From positions 1 to 44,833 of the forward strand of contig RFFS01000102.1 in the NCBI GenBank assembly GCA_003696775.1: a stretch of DNA of 44,833 nt, in the 5' to 3' direction. The translations under genes were made by a program, and so were the position numbers. The DNA comes from Calditrichota bacterium (lineage in GTDB: Bacteria > Calditrichota > Calditrichia > Calditrichales > J004). This document shows, one piece after another, positions 25,663-33,837 of the stretch. How positions within the stretch are numbered: the stretch's first letter is position 1; every line of letters begins with the position of its first letter. The notes below the pieces were generated by a model, which was not told where the DNA came from, searched no databases, and was given only the letters and a program-made list of their open reading frames with translations.

Positions 25663-26250
25663 TTACCTCAGGGTTTGTAACATGATGAAGATGTTTTGCA
25701 GCCGTGCATCCAGAGTATCGATTTCCGTTTCCTTTTGCAGATTCGTAACGCGGAATTCACAAATGGTGCCGGTTTTTCCCACAAAAAAGTACGCCAGATC
25801 ATTAAAACGGGCCAGCGCGGCATTAAAATCATCCCGGGTGATAATCCGTTCCAGCTTGCGGTTATGGGCGGGCATGATATGGTAGCGGGTCTTCCCCGCC
25901 AGAACCACCGTGTCTGAAGGCGGATTATCCGTTTCCTGACTCCGCAACCAGTCGCTTTCGGCAATGGTTATACTAACCGGACTGCTACGGTCTATGGCGA
26001 TATCGAGATAGGTTTCCCGGCCCCGGCGGCCGCGTTCCGTGCTGAAATTGATGGTGACATCCGCCTGGTGCACCACACCTTTATAAACCGGACGGGATGC
26101 AAAACCGTTGCGGATTACCTTGCCGCCGTATTTATCTTCCAGATCCAGTAAATTACGATGCACACTGTCCCAAAGGGCTTTACGCAGATAAATCAACCCG
26201 GCCCAGATGAGCAAAACAATGCCCAATGCCGTTAAGATATAGAGGATCAT
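25663..26250 (-). CDS. Unknown protein with one N-terminal membrane helix
   Basis: 195 aa. A single hydrophobic helix at residues 2-23 (ILYILTALGIVLLIWAGLIYL) is followed by a soluble, probably mixed alpha/beta domain without cysteines or known catalytic motifs. The sequence contains a beta-rich segment (VTINFSTERGRRGRETYLDIAI) and a helical C terminus ending NIFIMLQTLR. I do not recognise the family. It sits between the M50 protease and era with gaps of 12 and 9 nt, so it is co-transcribed. One possible topology is a short N-anchored protein with the domain on either face; the Arg/Lys residues after the helix favour a cytoplasmic domain. Confidence 0.75.
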   Translation of the reverse strand: MILYILTALGIVLLIWAGLIYLRKALWDSVHRNLLDLEDKYGGKVIRNGFASRPVYKGVVHQADVTINFSTERGRRGRETYLDIAIDRSSPVSITIAESDWLRSQETDNPPSDTVVLAGKTRYHIMPAHNRKLERIITRDDFNAALARFNDLAYFFVGKTGTICEFRVTNLQKETEIDTLDARLQNIFIMLQTLR

Positions 26251-26262
26251 TAAAGTCAGCTC

Positions 26263-27393
26263 CTACGGAATATAGATGGGTAATGGTGTGAATGTAAGAA
26301 TAAATACAAGATAGGAAAAATATCCCAGGGCCCGTCGAAGCGGCGTCAGCCCGCGTTCGTCATTCAGAGTGGGCGGATGTTTAAAACGGATGAACACCAG
26401 TATCAAAAGCGTCCACAAAACATACACCATGGAATCAAAACGGGTTATCAGATAGATATTCAGGAAAACAAGCAATGCGAAAGCGGCCAGAGCCACCCGG
26501 GCGGCGCCTTCCCCAAACAAGGCGTAGGTGATGTGCCCGCCGTCCAACTGACCGATGGGCATAAGGTTGATGGCGGTGACCAGAAAACCGAACCAACCGG
26601 CAAAGATATATGGAAAATGATAAATTTCCGACATGGGCAGCCAGGGCTTGCCGGCCAGCATCTTTAAGGCGTCAAACAACAGGTTCTCGCCAAGAGTTAA
26701 AGGAATGGCGCCGCCACCATCGATGGGATGCAGGGTTTGTATATAGGCCCACATTTCCGATTCGCCGGGTAAGCGGTTTAATCCGATCCATAAAAAAAGG
26801 ATACTGACAACGACCCCGGCCAGAGGCCCGGCCACCCCCACGTCGAATAAGGCCCGGCGATGGGGCACGGGCGATTTCATTTTGATAAAGGCGCCGAATG
26901 TGCCGGGATGAAAAGCTGGAATGTAAAAGGGGATAAAATAGGGCAGAGTGACCCGCATCTTATGATAACGGGCGGCAACGTAATGCCCCATTTCATGCGC
27001 GAGTAAAATCGTAAGCAGGGCAAAGGAATAGTCCATGCCGCTGAAAAAATCCGCCGGCGATTGAAACGGATTACGCATTATAAACTGCGCGCCGGTCATG
27101 GTGGTGGTGATCACCGTTAGCATTAACAGTAAAATATGTAAAAAGTAGTTATCCCTGCCCGGCGAACGATCCGATGCCAAAATACGTATCTGATAACGAT
27201 TCCTTGTTTCCGTAAGACGGGCCGTCAATCCGCGCTCTTCAAGCTGGTTACGCAAGGCCAGCCATGCATCGGCGGACAGGTTTTCCTTTTTTTGATGATA
27301 CACCAGTTGACCGTAAAGGCGCGCCCATGGGTCGCGTTTCATATGGCGACCCAAAACTTCATCCGCGATATGGGCGCGACGTTTTGAATACAT
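26263..27393 (-). CDS. Site-2-protease-type membrane metalloprotease (M50)
   Basis: 376 aa, polytopic. The zinc motif HEMGH (His133, Glu134, His137) lies in a membrane segment, and the third zinc ligand is in NLMPIGQLDGGHI near 264. An N-terminal cytosolic extension of about 80 residues precedes the first membrane helix, and there are about six hydrophobic segments overall. No PDZ domain is visible, unlike RseP. This family cleaves membrane-embedded segments of regulators or signal peptides; the substrate is unknown. It starts 2 nt after the PIMT stop and precedes the unknown membrane protein by 12 nt. Confidence 0.9.
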   Translation of the reverse strand: MYSKRRAHIADEVLGRHMKRDPWARLYGQLVYHQKKENLSADAWLALRNQLEERGLTARLTETRNRYQIRILASDRSPGRDNYFLHILLLMLTVITTTMTGAQFIMRNPFQSPADFFSGMDYSFALLTILLAHEMGHYVAARYHKMRVTLPYFIPFYIPAFHPGTFGAFIKMKSPVPHRRALFDVGVAGPLAGVVVSILFLWIGLNRLPGESEMWAYIQTLHPIDGGGAIPLTLGENLLFDALKMLAGKPWLPMSEIYHFPYIFAGWFGFLVTAINLMPIGQLDGGHITYALFGEGAARVALAAFALLVFLNIYLITRFDSMVYVLWTLLILVFIRFKHPPTLNDERGLTPLRRALGYFSYLVFILTFTPLPIYIP

Positions 27394-27395
27394 GC

Positions 27396-28121
27396 TTAAT
27401 CCTGTTTGTTTTTTTGTTGAATTTTACCGGTCATGGGTACAAATCGCACCGGCAAAACACTTTCCATGTGCAAACCGCTTTCGGTTTTGCGTATAATATT
27501 CAATTCCTGAACGTATTCTCCCACAGGCAGCACCATGCGTCCGCCGGTTTTAAGCTGGGCCAGCAACGGGGGCGGAATACTTGGGGGCGCGGCGGTTACT
27601 ATGATGGCGTCGAAAGGGGCTTTTTCCGGCCAGCCCGCGTAGCCGTCGCCATGACGCACCACCACATTTTTATACCCCAGGTGTTGCAGTGTCCGGGCGG
27701 CGCGCTCCGCCAGTTGGGGAATAATTTCCATAGTGTAAACCGTGTCCACAATCCGGGCCAATACCGCAGCTTGATAACCGGAACCGGTACCGATTTCCAA
27801 AACACGATCGCCCGGCTTAACGCCGAGATGTTCGCTCATAAACGCCACGATGTACGGCTGACTGATGGTTTGACCAAAGCCAATGGGCAAGGCCTGATCG
27901 TTATAGGCATTAGACCGGATATCCCGGGGTACAAATTCATGACGCGGCACGGTTCGCATGGCTTCAATCACAAGCGGGTTTTTAACGCCGCGGGCCATTA
28001 TTTGCTGCTCGATCATTTTTTTGCGCAGTTCCATGGCTTTTTCCCGCGTTAATGGAACGGTGGTGTTTTGTTGGCAGACGGTTAAAGCTAACAACCCAAT
28101 CAAAAGGATCATTTTTCTCAT
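27396..28121 (-). CDS. pcm: Protein-L-isoaspartate O-methyltransferase with export-like N terminus
   Basis: 242 aa from the ATG at 28121, which overlaps the deacetylase stop as ATGA. The enzyme uses S-adenosylmethionine to methylate isoaspartate in damaged proteins. The SAM motif VLEIGTGSGYQAAVL and the preceding ALPIGFGQTISQPYI and GDRVLEIG segments are typical. Unusual here is the start MRKMILLIGLLALTVCQQ, a hydrophobic stretch ending at Cys16 like a lipoprotein or signal peptide, though Val at -1 is not a standard lipobox. PIMT normally acts in the cytoplasm, where SAM is found, so its location needs a test. It sits between the deacetylase and the M50 protease gene. Confidence 0.88.
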   Translation of the reverse strand: MRKMILLIGLLALTVCQQNTTVPLTREKAMELRKKMIEQQIMARGVKNPLVIEAMRTVPRHEFVPRDIRSNAYNDQALPIGFGQTISQPYIVAFMSEHLGVKPGDRVLEIGTGSGYQAAVLARIVDTVYTMEIIPQLAERAARTLQHLGYKNVVVRHGDGYAGWPEKAPFDAIIVTAAPPSIPPPLLAQLKTGGRMVLPVGEYVQELNIIRKTESGLHMESVLPVRFVPMTGKIQQKNKQD

Positions 28122-29047
28122 TGGCTTAAAGCCTCCAAATGCCCGACCACGGAGGCCGCCAGGGCCTGGGGATGGTAGCCGCCTTCCAACGTGGAGACGA
28201 GCCGTCCCGCGCAATGTTCCCGGGCAAACGCGCGGACGCGTTGGGTCATTTTATAAAATCCTTCTTCGCTTACATCCATGCCGCCGAGCGGGTCCATTCG
28301 ATGCGCGTCGAATCCCGCAGAGATAAGCACCAGTTGCGGTGTAAAACGGGCTCCGATGGCATCGAGCGCCTCATCCAGTTTACTCAGCCAAAGCGCATCA
28401 CCCGATCCCGGGGGCAAGGGGATATTCATCGTATAGCCTTTTCCCGCGCCCCGGCCGGTTTCCGTCGCTTGACCGGTGCCGGGATAAAGCGGATGTTGGT
28501 GCAAACTAAGAAAGAACACCTTATCCGTATCGTAAAAAATATCCTGTGTGCCGTTGCCGTGATGCACATCCCAATCCACAATCAATATGGCGTCCAGACC
28601 CGGTTGTTGCCGGGCGTAAGCGGCGGCCACCGCCACATTGTTGAACAGGCAAAACCCCATGGCGCGATCCGGCGTGGCATGATGCCCCGGAGGGCGACAC
28701 AGGTTCATGGCGGTCTCGCCGGGATGTTCCCAAACATATCGGACGGCGGCACAAGCCCCGCCCGCGGCCAGCAAAGCCGCGTCAACACTTTGCGCGGAGG
28801 TATGGGTATCGCCATCCAGGGAAACGGAGCGCCCCCTTATGGACAGTATTTTGTCAACATAGCGCGGCGCATGCACGCGCGTCAGCCATTCCACGCTGGC
28901 CTCCGGCGGTCGGTTATACGTATATGTGTTTTGTTGTAGTTGATTGAGTATCGCTTCCAGGCGGCGCGGGTTATCGGGATGTGCGCCCCCCGGTTTATGC
29001 TCAAGAAAAATCGGATCATAAAAAAGCGCGGGATGCATGTTTTCCAT
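28118..29047 (-). CDS. Histone-deacetylase-superfamily hydrolase (AcuC-like)
   Basis: 309 aa. A zinc amidohydrolase that removes acyl groups from small molecules or proteins; bacterial members include AcuC and acetylpolyamine amidohydrolases. Active-site features are PPGHHA with His122 and His123, zinc ligands in DWDVHHGNG (Asp160, His162), and a later SAGFDAHRMDPLGG with the third ligand and the usual capping residues. Start at 29047 or at the Met four codons in (29038), which has AGGA 8 nt upstream and may be the better start. It overlaps pcm by 4 bp. The true substrate is not evident from the neighbours. Confidence 0.92.
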   Translation of the reverse strand: MENMHPALFYDPIFLEHKPGGAHPDNPRRLEAILNQLQQNTYTYNRPPEASVEWLTRVHAPRYVDKILSIRGRSVSLDGDTHTSAQSVDAALLAAGGACAAVRYVWEHPGETAMNLCRPPGHHATPDRAMGFCLFNNVAVAAAYARQQPGLDAILIVDWDVHHGNGTQDIFYDTDKVFFLSLHQHPLYPGTGQATETGRGAGKGYTMNIPLPPGSGDALWLSKLDEALDAIGARFTPQLVLISAGFDAHRMDPLGGMDVSEEGFYKMTQRVRAFAREHCAGRLVSTLEGGYHPQALAASVVGHLEALSQ

Positions 29048-29073
29048 CCTGAATACGGCCCTTTGGTCGTCGG

Positions 29074-30822
29074 TTAATTCAGTTTAGGGAAATAAATTTT
29101 AAAGGTCGTCCCCACATTTACTTCCGATTCCACCTCGATGCGGCCTTTTTGTTCTTCTATCAGTTTTTTCACTATTGCCAGACCCAGACCGGTGCCGCCT
29201 TTTTTACCGCTGGTTACAAAGGAATCGAACAGCCGATCGCGTATTTCCGGCGGGATACCGCTGCCGGTATCCTTAAGCAGAAAAAGAACATGATCGCCGT
29301 CATCTTCGGCTATCAGGCTAAAAGTACCGCCGGGTTCCATGGCTTCCAGAGCATTTTTCATGATATTCATAAAAATTCGTTGGATTTTTTCAGGGTCCAC
29401 ATAGATCATGCTGGCCACATTGCAGGCGGTTTCAAATGTGTAGCCCTTACGAACCACATCGGCCTTGAAGAAGGTTTCAAAGTCATCCAAAATTTTATTC
29501 ACCGCGGTTTTAACCGGCAGCAGGCTGGATTTACCTTTGGCAAAATCGAGTACATCGGTGGTCATATTGGTTAAAAAGCGGATTTGCTGTATAACAATTT
29601 CCGCGTATTCGTGGCGCGCTTCGGGATCATCTTCTTCCTGCAATAAATCCACAAAACCATAGATATTGTTCATGGGCGTACGCAAATCGTGCACAATGGT
29701 GCTCATCATATTCCCAATGGCCGACAAACGTTCCGCTTTGATGTTTTCTTCCCGCAGGCGGAAAGTTTCTATGGTACGCGAGATTTGGCTGGTGATGGAT
29801 ATGAGCAGACGTTCATCATCCTTGCTGAAATAGTCGTTTTGGGCGGCTTTATTCAGCAATTCCAACACCCCGATCACTTTATCGTCAATCATTAACGGTA
29901 CACAGGCCACCTGGCGTATATTAAGCCCGATTTTATCGCCGAAGGCTTCTTTAAACAAAGGGTCTTCGATGGTGTTATTGGTGATGTAGGGCCGGCCGCT
30001 CTGGATCACTTTGCCCACGATTCCGGATTTACCGGTAAAGCGGATATTTTCCAGGGAAGCGTCATCGATGTTCTTGGCCACCCGCTTGTTAAACTCACCG
30101 CTTTTGGGATCGCGCAGGGTGATTAAACCCGCTTCCACGCCCATGGTGGTCACAATACGGTCGATGGATATTTTCAACAGTTCGTTCAGATCGGCCGCCT
30201 GATTCACTTCCCTTTCCAATTCAAACAGCAGGTCCAGTTCATTAAGTTTTTTTTCCAGACGGGAATAGAGAAAGGAGTTATTAATAGCGATGGCGATTTG
30301 CGAGGCCATGCTGGCCAGCAGTTCTTCGTCTTCTTTTTCAAATACACCGTTTTCCTTGTTCAACACCTGCAACACCCCGATAATCGCCCGGTTATCCTGA
30401 TCACGGGCAGAGGCTTCAAATATAGGCATGCAGAGAATGCTGCGGGTACGGTAACCGGTTTTTTTGTCGATTTCCGGATTAAAGCGATCATCTTTATAGG
30501 CGTCGGGGATGTTAATCACTTCCCCTGTTTTGGCCACATGACCGGCTATGCCCACACCAATTTTCAAACGTATTTCGGTGATTTCGGCATCCTGGGCCAC
30601 TTTGGACCACAGTTCGCCCTTTTCCTGATCAACGATATAAAAAGTGCCCCGTTCGGCATGCATCAGTTTATTCACTTCACGCATCACCACCATCAGCAAC
30701 CGTTCGATGTTCAATTCCGAACTTAACGCACGTCCGATATGTTGAATGGAGGCCATTTCCAGACGTGTACGTTCCAGTGCGCGCCGCAATTGTTCAATTG
30801 ATTCAGCCATATAGTCATCCAT
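29074..30822 (-). CDS. GAF-domain sensor histidine kinase
   Basis: 582 aa, soluble (no membrane helix). Coiled-coil start, GAF domain 1 (about 30-185), GAF domain 2 (about 205-350), then a HisKA domain with His378 in STIVHDLRTP and an ATPase domain with N-box and GGTGLGLAIVKKL near the end. Two GAF domains suggest binding of a small molecule or redox/nucleotide ligand. No response regulator gene is adjacent in the window, so the partner is elsewhere. The ATG at 30822 has no obvious Shine-Dalgarno; Met5 in frame is an alternative start. It precedes the deacetylase gene by 26 nt. Confidence 0.92.
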   Translation of the reverse strand: MDDYMAESIEQLRRALERTRLEMASIQHIGRALSSELNIERLLMVVMREVNKLMHAERGTFYIVDQEKGELWSKVAQDAEITEIRLKIGVGIAGHVAKTGEVINIPDAYKDDRFNPEIDKKTGYRTRSILCMPIFEASARDQDNRAIIGVLQVLNKENGVFEKEDEELLASMASQIAIAINNSFLYSRLEKKLNELDLLFELEREVNQAADLNELLKISIDRIVTTMGVEAGLITLRDPKSGEFNKRVAKNIDDASLENIRFTGKSGIVGKVIQSGRPYITNNTIEDPLFKEAFGDKIGLNIRQVACVPLMIDDKVIGVLELLNKAAQNDYFSKDDERLLISITSQISRTIETFRLREENIKAERLSAIGNMMSTIVHDLRTPMNNIYGFVDLLQEEDDPEARHEYAEIVIQQIRFLTNMTTDVLDFAKGKSSLLPVKTAVNKILDDFETFFKADVVRKGYTFETACNVASMIYVDPEKIQRIFMNIMKNALEAMEPGGTFSLIAEDDGDHVLFLLKDTGSGIPPEIRDRLFDSFVTSGKKGGTGLGLAIVKKLIEEQKGRIEVESEVNVGTTFKIYFPKLN

Positions 30823-30892
30823 GGGTTAGATTGATCGTTGTTTCCCGGATTTTCTCTATCGACAGGAAAGGAAAATAATCAACCGTATATAC

Positions 30893-30923
30893 AAAAAAAG
30901 GGATTGAGTGTATCCCAATCCCT
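30893..30923 (-). terminator. Intrinsic terminator after the STAS gene
   Basis: On the minus strand AGGGATTG, a 9-nt loop and CAATCCCT form an 8-bp stem followed by a run of seven U residues. It lies between the STAS gene stop and the sensor kinase start, so these are separate transcripts. Confidence 0.88.
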
Positions 30924-30944
30924 GTAATGGTAGAAAATGTTTGC

Positions 30945-31286
30945 TTAGTTGTCAAAAGAAGAAATCGCGCGTTCGACCGTTTCGTAGGTTTCGAAGACCT
31001 TTATCAGTTGCGTTATGATCAGCAGACTTTGTACTTTTTCGGTAACACGGGCCAAAACCAGCCGGCCTTCGGCGTTATCCAGGGTGGTTTTGGCGGCCAT
31101 CAGCACGCCCATGCCGGAGCTGTTCATCCATTTGACCTCGCCCAGATCGATGACCACATTTTTGATGCCATCCTGAATCAGGCCTTTTATATGATCATGA
31201 ATACTTGTGGTTTCCGGCCCACCCATCATCTTGCCGGAAAGACTTAACACGGCAATATGATTTTCGATTTTTTCCTTGATCTTCAT
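30945..31286 (-). CDS. STAS-domain anti-sigma-factor antagonist-like protein
   Basis: 113 aa, one STAS domain as in SpoIIAA/RsbV. The conserved phosphorylatable serine is in MNSSGMG (Ser57). A hydrophobic strand VVIDLGEVKWMN precedes it. Such proteins are usually switched by a kinase and phosphatase and bind an anti-sigma factor; no anti-sigma kinase gene is adjacent. It is followed by a strong terminator. Partner switching in this organism is therefore inferred from the family only. Confidence 0.9.
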   Translation of the reverse strand: MKIKEKIENHIAVLSLSGKMMGGPETTSIHDHIKGLIQDGIKNVVIDLGEVKWMNSSGMGVLMAAKTTLDNAEGRLVLARVTEKVQSLLIITQLIKVFETYETVERAISSFDN

Positions 31287-31359
31287 AAGAGTACTCCTTC
31301 ATACCTGCGATATACTATGCATATAAAATAAAGAGCCGTCTTTTTATAAGCAAACGGGT

Positions 31360-31665
31360 TTATTCGTCGGTGGTCATCTCGTCCGGAGATTCATAATACA
31401 CACGGATTTTATTCTCAAAAAATTCCTGTTGGGCGATCACCGTGGGATTTATCTCTTTCTCAAACTTAATATCTTCCATCAATTCACGATCATAAATATC
31501 CGCTTCATCATATAAGTCCATATCCGAAAACATCTCATTGTCTTTTTTCTTTTCGATGCGTTCGGAGTTGATTTGACGGGCCCGTGCGGAAATGAGCAGG
31601 CAGGCTTCGTAAATATTCAGTTTTTTTTCACGTAAACTGGTTAAATCAAGGGTTTGTATGGCCAT
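31360..31665 (-). CDS. rpoZ: RNA polymerase omega subunit (RpoZ-like)
   Basis: 101 aa from Met at 31665, which has AGAGGA 7 nt upstream; an ATG 12 codons earlier (31701) lacks a site. The core omega motif is visible near residue 18 (IYEACLLISARARQIN, compare KYEAVLVAAKRARQL), followed by an acidic C-terminal extension rich in Asp/Glu and Met (about residues 30-100). That extension is longer than in E. coli omega and typical of the Bacteroidota-related lineages. It assists RNA polymerase assembly. The divergent ytxH-type gene starts 188 bp away. Confidence 0.75.
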   Translation of the reverse strand: MAIQTLDLTSLREKKLNIYEACLLISARARQINSERIEKKKDNEMFSDMDLYDEADIYDRELMEDIKFEKEINPTVIAQQEFFENKIRVYYESPDEMTTDE

Positions 31666-31781
31666 TACAGATTCCTCTTGTGGTAACAAATTAGCTGACA
31701 AATTTATGCAGACGTTAAGGGTTTGTCAAAATTATTTCTTAAAAGAAGTTGTGGAACAATTGAAAATGGCCTCTTATTTGG

Positions 31782-31812
31782 TTAGCTTTATAAAGCGCAT
31801 TAGCCTTATAAA
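31782..31812. repeat. Direct repeat in the rpoZ/ytxH divergent spacer
   Basis: TTAGCTTTATAAA (31782-31794) recurs as TTAGCCTTATAAA (31800-31812), 12 of 13 identical, spaced 18 bp start to start. The AT-rich halves could be regulator sites or part of a -10 region for the YtxH gene. No regulator is known. Confidence 0.4.
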
Positions 31813-31853
31813 ACTAAAATGTAATATAAAAATCTAAAAGAACGGAGGATGCC

Positions 31854-32174
31854 ATGTCTTCAGAAAACGGTAGTGGATTTTTCAGCGGACTAATCGTTGG
31901 CGGCGCCATCGGCCTGATTGCAGGCGTATTGTTCGCGCCCAAATCCGGAAGGGATATCCGGGAAGAGTTGTTTAATGACAGTGACGACATCATAAAAAAA
32001 GCCAAGGATGAACTGGATAAAATTTACGAGGAACTGACCGACCTGAAAAACAAAGTGGGCGGCGTGGAACAAAGCATTAAAACCGCGCCGGCGGAAACCG
32101 CGGAAGAACGGGCCTTTGAAGAGAGCCTGAACTCCATGGATGACGTGGATGAGAAACAGGATGAAGAAAAATAA
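31854..32174 (+). CDS. YtxH domain small membrane protein
   Basis: 106 aa. A hydrophobic helix at residues 9-29 (FFSGLIVGGAIGLIAGVLFA) is followed by APKSGRDIREELF, the YtxH signature, and then a charged, probably coiled-coil tail (KAKDELDKIYEELTDLKNK). The sequence ends in an acidic stretch. Members are stress-associated or envelope proteins of unclear role. It has a good Shine-Dalgarno (CGGAGG) and is the first of a pair with the DUF948-like gene, 15 nt apart. Confidence 0.85.
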   Translation: MSSENGSGFFSGLIVGGAIGLIAGVLFAPKSGRDIREELFNDSDDIIKKAKDELDKIYEELTDLKNKVGGVEQSIKTAPAETAEERAFEESLNSMDDVDEKQDEEK

Positions 32175-32189
32175 CCGACGGGACAACGC

Positions 32190-32531
32190 ATGATGTGGGA
32201 AATTGCCTTTGTAATCTTTTTACTGGCGCTGACGGCGCTGGCCATTCTACTGATACCGGTTGTATTACAGTTGAAAGAATCTCTTGTCAAAGTGAACCAA
32301 ACGCTGGATACGGTTAACAAAGACCTGCCGGAAGTGCTGGATAACCTGAAACAGGTTTCTTCCACCCTGACAACCACTTCGGTTAAAGTGGAATCCGCGG
32401 TAAGCAATCTTACCAAAATAGAAGAAACATTTAATGAACAGATCAAATCCCGCCTGACCTCCATCGGCAGCACGCTGGGCACGATCATCAGTCTGCTTAA
32501 CATGTTCAGCGGACGTAAAAAACGTAAATAA
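32190..32531 (+). CDS. DUF948-like membrane-anchored coiled-coil protein
   Basis: 113 aa. N-terminal membrane helix (4-26, EIAFVIFLLALTALAILLIPVV) and an all-helical tail with regular hydrophobic spacing (LKESLVKVNQTLDTVNKDL ...), ending in a basic KKRK. The arrangement matches DUF948 proteins, which often sit beside YtxH proteins. Both genes are likely cotranscribed and may work together at the membrane. Function unknown. Confidence 0.78.
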   Translation: MMWEIAFVIFLLALTALAILLIPVVLQLKESLVKVNQTLDTVNKDLPEVLDNLKQVSSTLTTTSVKVESAVSNLTKIEETFNEQIKSRLTSIGSTLGTIISLLNMFSGRKKRK

Positions 32532-32606
32532 GCGACACCTCCATGCCGACCGGACATTTTACATTGGGACGGCTATGAATCGCTGTGTTGAAAATAAGGA
32601 GTAGTT

Positions 32607-33524
32607 ATGTCGAAAATCGGACAAAAAGTTTGGAAAAACGGAACCTTTATCGATTGGGATGACGCGCAAATCCATGTGATGTCGCATGTGGTGCATTACG
32701 GCACATCGGTCTTTGAAGGCATCCGGATGTACGATACCGCAAACGGCCCCGCTGTATTTCGGTTACGCGAACATATGCAGCGCCTGCTGAATTCCGCGCG
32801 TATTTACCGCATGGAACCGGAATACACCGTGGACGAACTGGTGGAAGCCGTACTGGAAACCATTCGTGTAAATAACATGAAGGAATGTTACATCCGTCCG
32901 GTCATTTTTCGCGGTTTTGGCAAGTTCGGCGTTAATCCGCTGGACAATCCCATCGAAACCTATATTGCCGTTTGGGAATGGGGTAAATATCTGGGACCGG
33001 AAGCTCTTGAGAAAGGTGTTGACGTGATGGTTTCCACCTGGACCCGCATCGCCCCCAACACTCTGCCGGCCATGGCCAAGGCCGGCGCCAACTACATGAA
33101 CAGTCAGTTGATTAAAATGGAAGCCGTGCTGAACGGCTACACGGAAGGCATCGCTCTGGATCACCAGGGATATCTGGCCGAGGGCAGCGGAGAGAATCTG
33201 TTTATGATCAAGGGTAATACGGTGTTCACGCCGGAATTAAGCTCGGCCATCCTACCCGGCATTACCCGTTCCACCGTCATTTATCTCGTGGAACAACTGG
33301 GTATGAATCTGGCACGGGAAGCCCTGCCGCGCGAAAGCCTGTACATCGCCGATGAAATTTTCTTTACCGGCACAGCGGCGGAAATCACCCCTATCCGTTC
33401 CGTGGATAAGATTAAAGTGGGGATCGGAAAACGCGGACCGGTAACCACCAAACTCCAGGAAATGTTCTTCGGCATCTTTAACGGCAACACCAAATGCCCC
33501 GAAGACTGGCTAACCTATTTATAA
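32607..33524 (+). CDS. ilvE: Branched-chain amino acid aminotransferase
   Basis: 305 aa fold-type IV PLP enzyme. It interconverts Val, Leu or Ile and their 2-oxoacids with glutamate/2-oxoglutarate. The PLP-binding Lys158 is in AKAGANYMNS, and other family segments are GTSVFEGIR, EGIALDHQGYLAEGSGENLFMIK, LPGITRS and GTAAEITPIRSVD. Shine-Dalgarno AGGAG precedes the ATG at a normal distance. A strong terminator follows at 33535. Together with the E1/E2 complex elsewhere in the window it could feed branched-chain catabolism, but synthesis is as likely. Confidence 0.95.
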   Translation: MSKIGQKVWKNGTFIDWDDAQIHVMSHVVHYGTSVFEGIRMYDTANGPAVFRLREHMQRLLNSARIYRMEPEYTVDELVEAVLETIRVNNMKECYIRPVIFRGFGKFGVNPLDNPIETYIAVWEWGKYLGPEALEKGVDVMVSTWTRIAPNTLPAMAKAGANYMNSQLIKMEAVLNGYTEGIALDHQGYLAEGSGENLFMIKGNTVFTPELSSAILPGITRSTVIYLVEQLGMNLAREALPRESLYIADEIFFTGTAAEITPIRSVDKIKVGIGKRGPVTTKLQEMFFGIFNGNTKCPEDWLTYL

Positions 33525-33534
33525 CCCAACTCAA

Positions 33535-33563
33535 CCGCTGCCCCTTGGGGTGGCGGTTTTTTT
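33535..33563 (+). terminator. Intrinsic terminator after ilvE
   Basis: CCGCTGCCCC (33535-33544) pairs with GGGGTGGCGG (33547-33556) with two G-U pairs and a tight loop, followed by seven T residues. It begins 10 bp after the ilvE stop, ending that transcript. Confidence 0.92.
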
Positions 33564-33729
33564 GTTTACGCGACGGATCGCCAGGCGGTCTTCCCAGCCG
33601 TGATATACATTCAACGCATGGGATGTGTTCAAATGCACCGTTTCCACGGCATCCTAACACCAGCCTGTTGTCGGAACAGTGAACCTTTTTTTGTTGCGAA
33701 ATGAAAGGTTATGCAGGATATTAAAGACA

Positions 33730-33782
33730 GAAGGAAAGCACCTTCATACCGGTCGCCGGTACAATGAACCATCCGGGGATGG
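33730..33782 (+). other. Three tandem hairpins in the 274-bp gap before rmuC
   Basis: GAAGG/CCTTC (33730-33745), TACCGG/CCGGTA (33747-33761) and CCATCC/GGATGG (33769-33782) are adjacent perfect stems with short loops (the last closes as five pairs with a 4-nt loop). Upstream, AACCTTT (33682-33688) and AAAGGTT (33704-33710) form another dyad. The wider gap 33564-33837 has no recognisable gene, tRNA or coding frame. A structured rmuC leader or small RNA is possible; the known riboswitches and RNAs I can recall do not match. Confidence 0.35.
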
Positions 33783-33837
33783 AAATCCTTAAAAAACGTA
33801 TCCGTACATAGTAAGACTTTTTCATCAGGGAGCGCTC

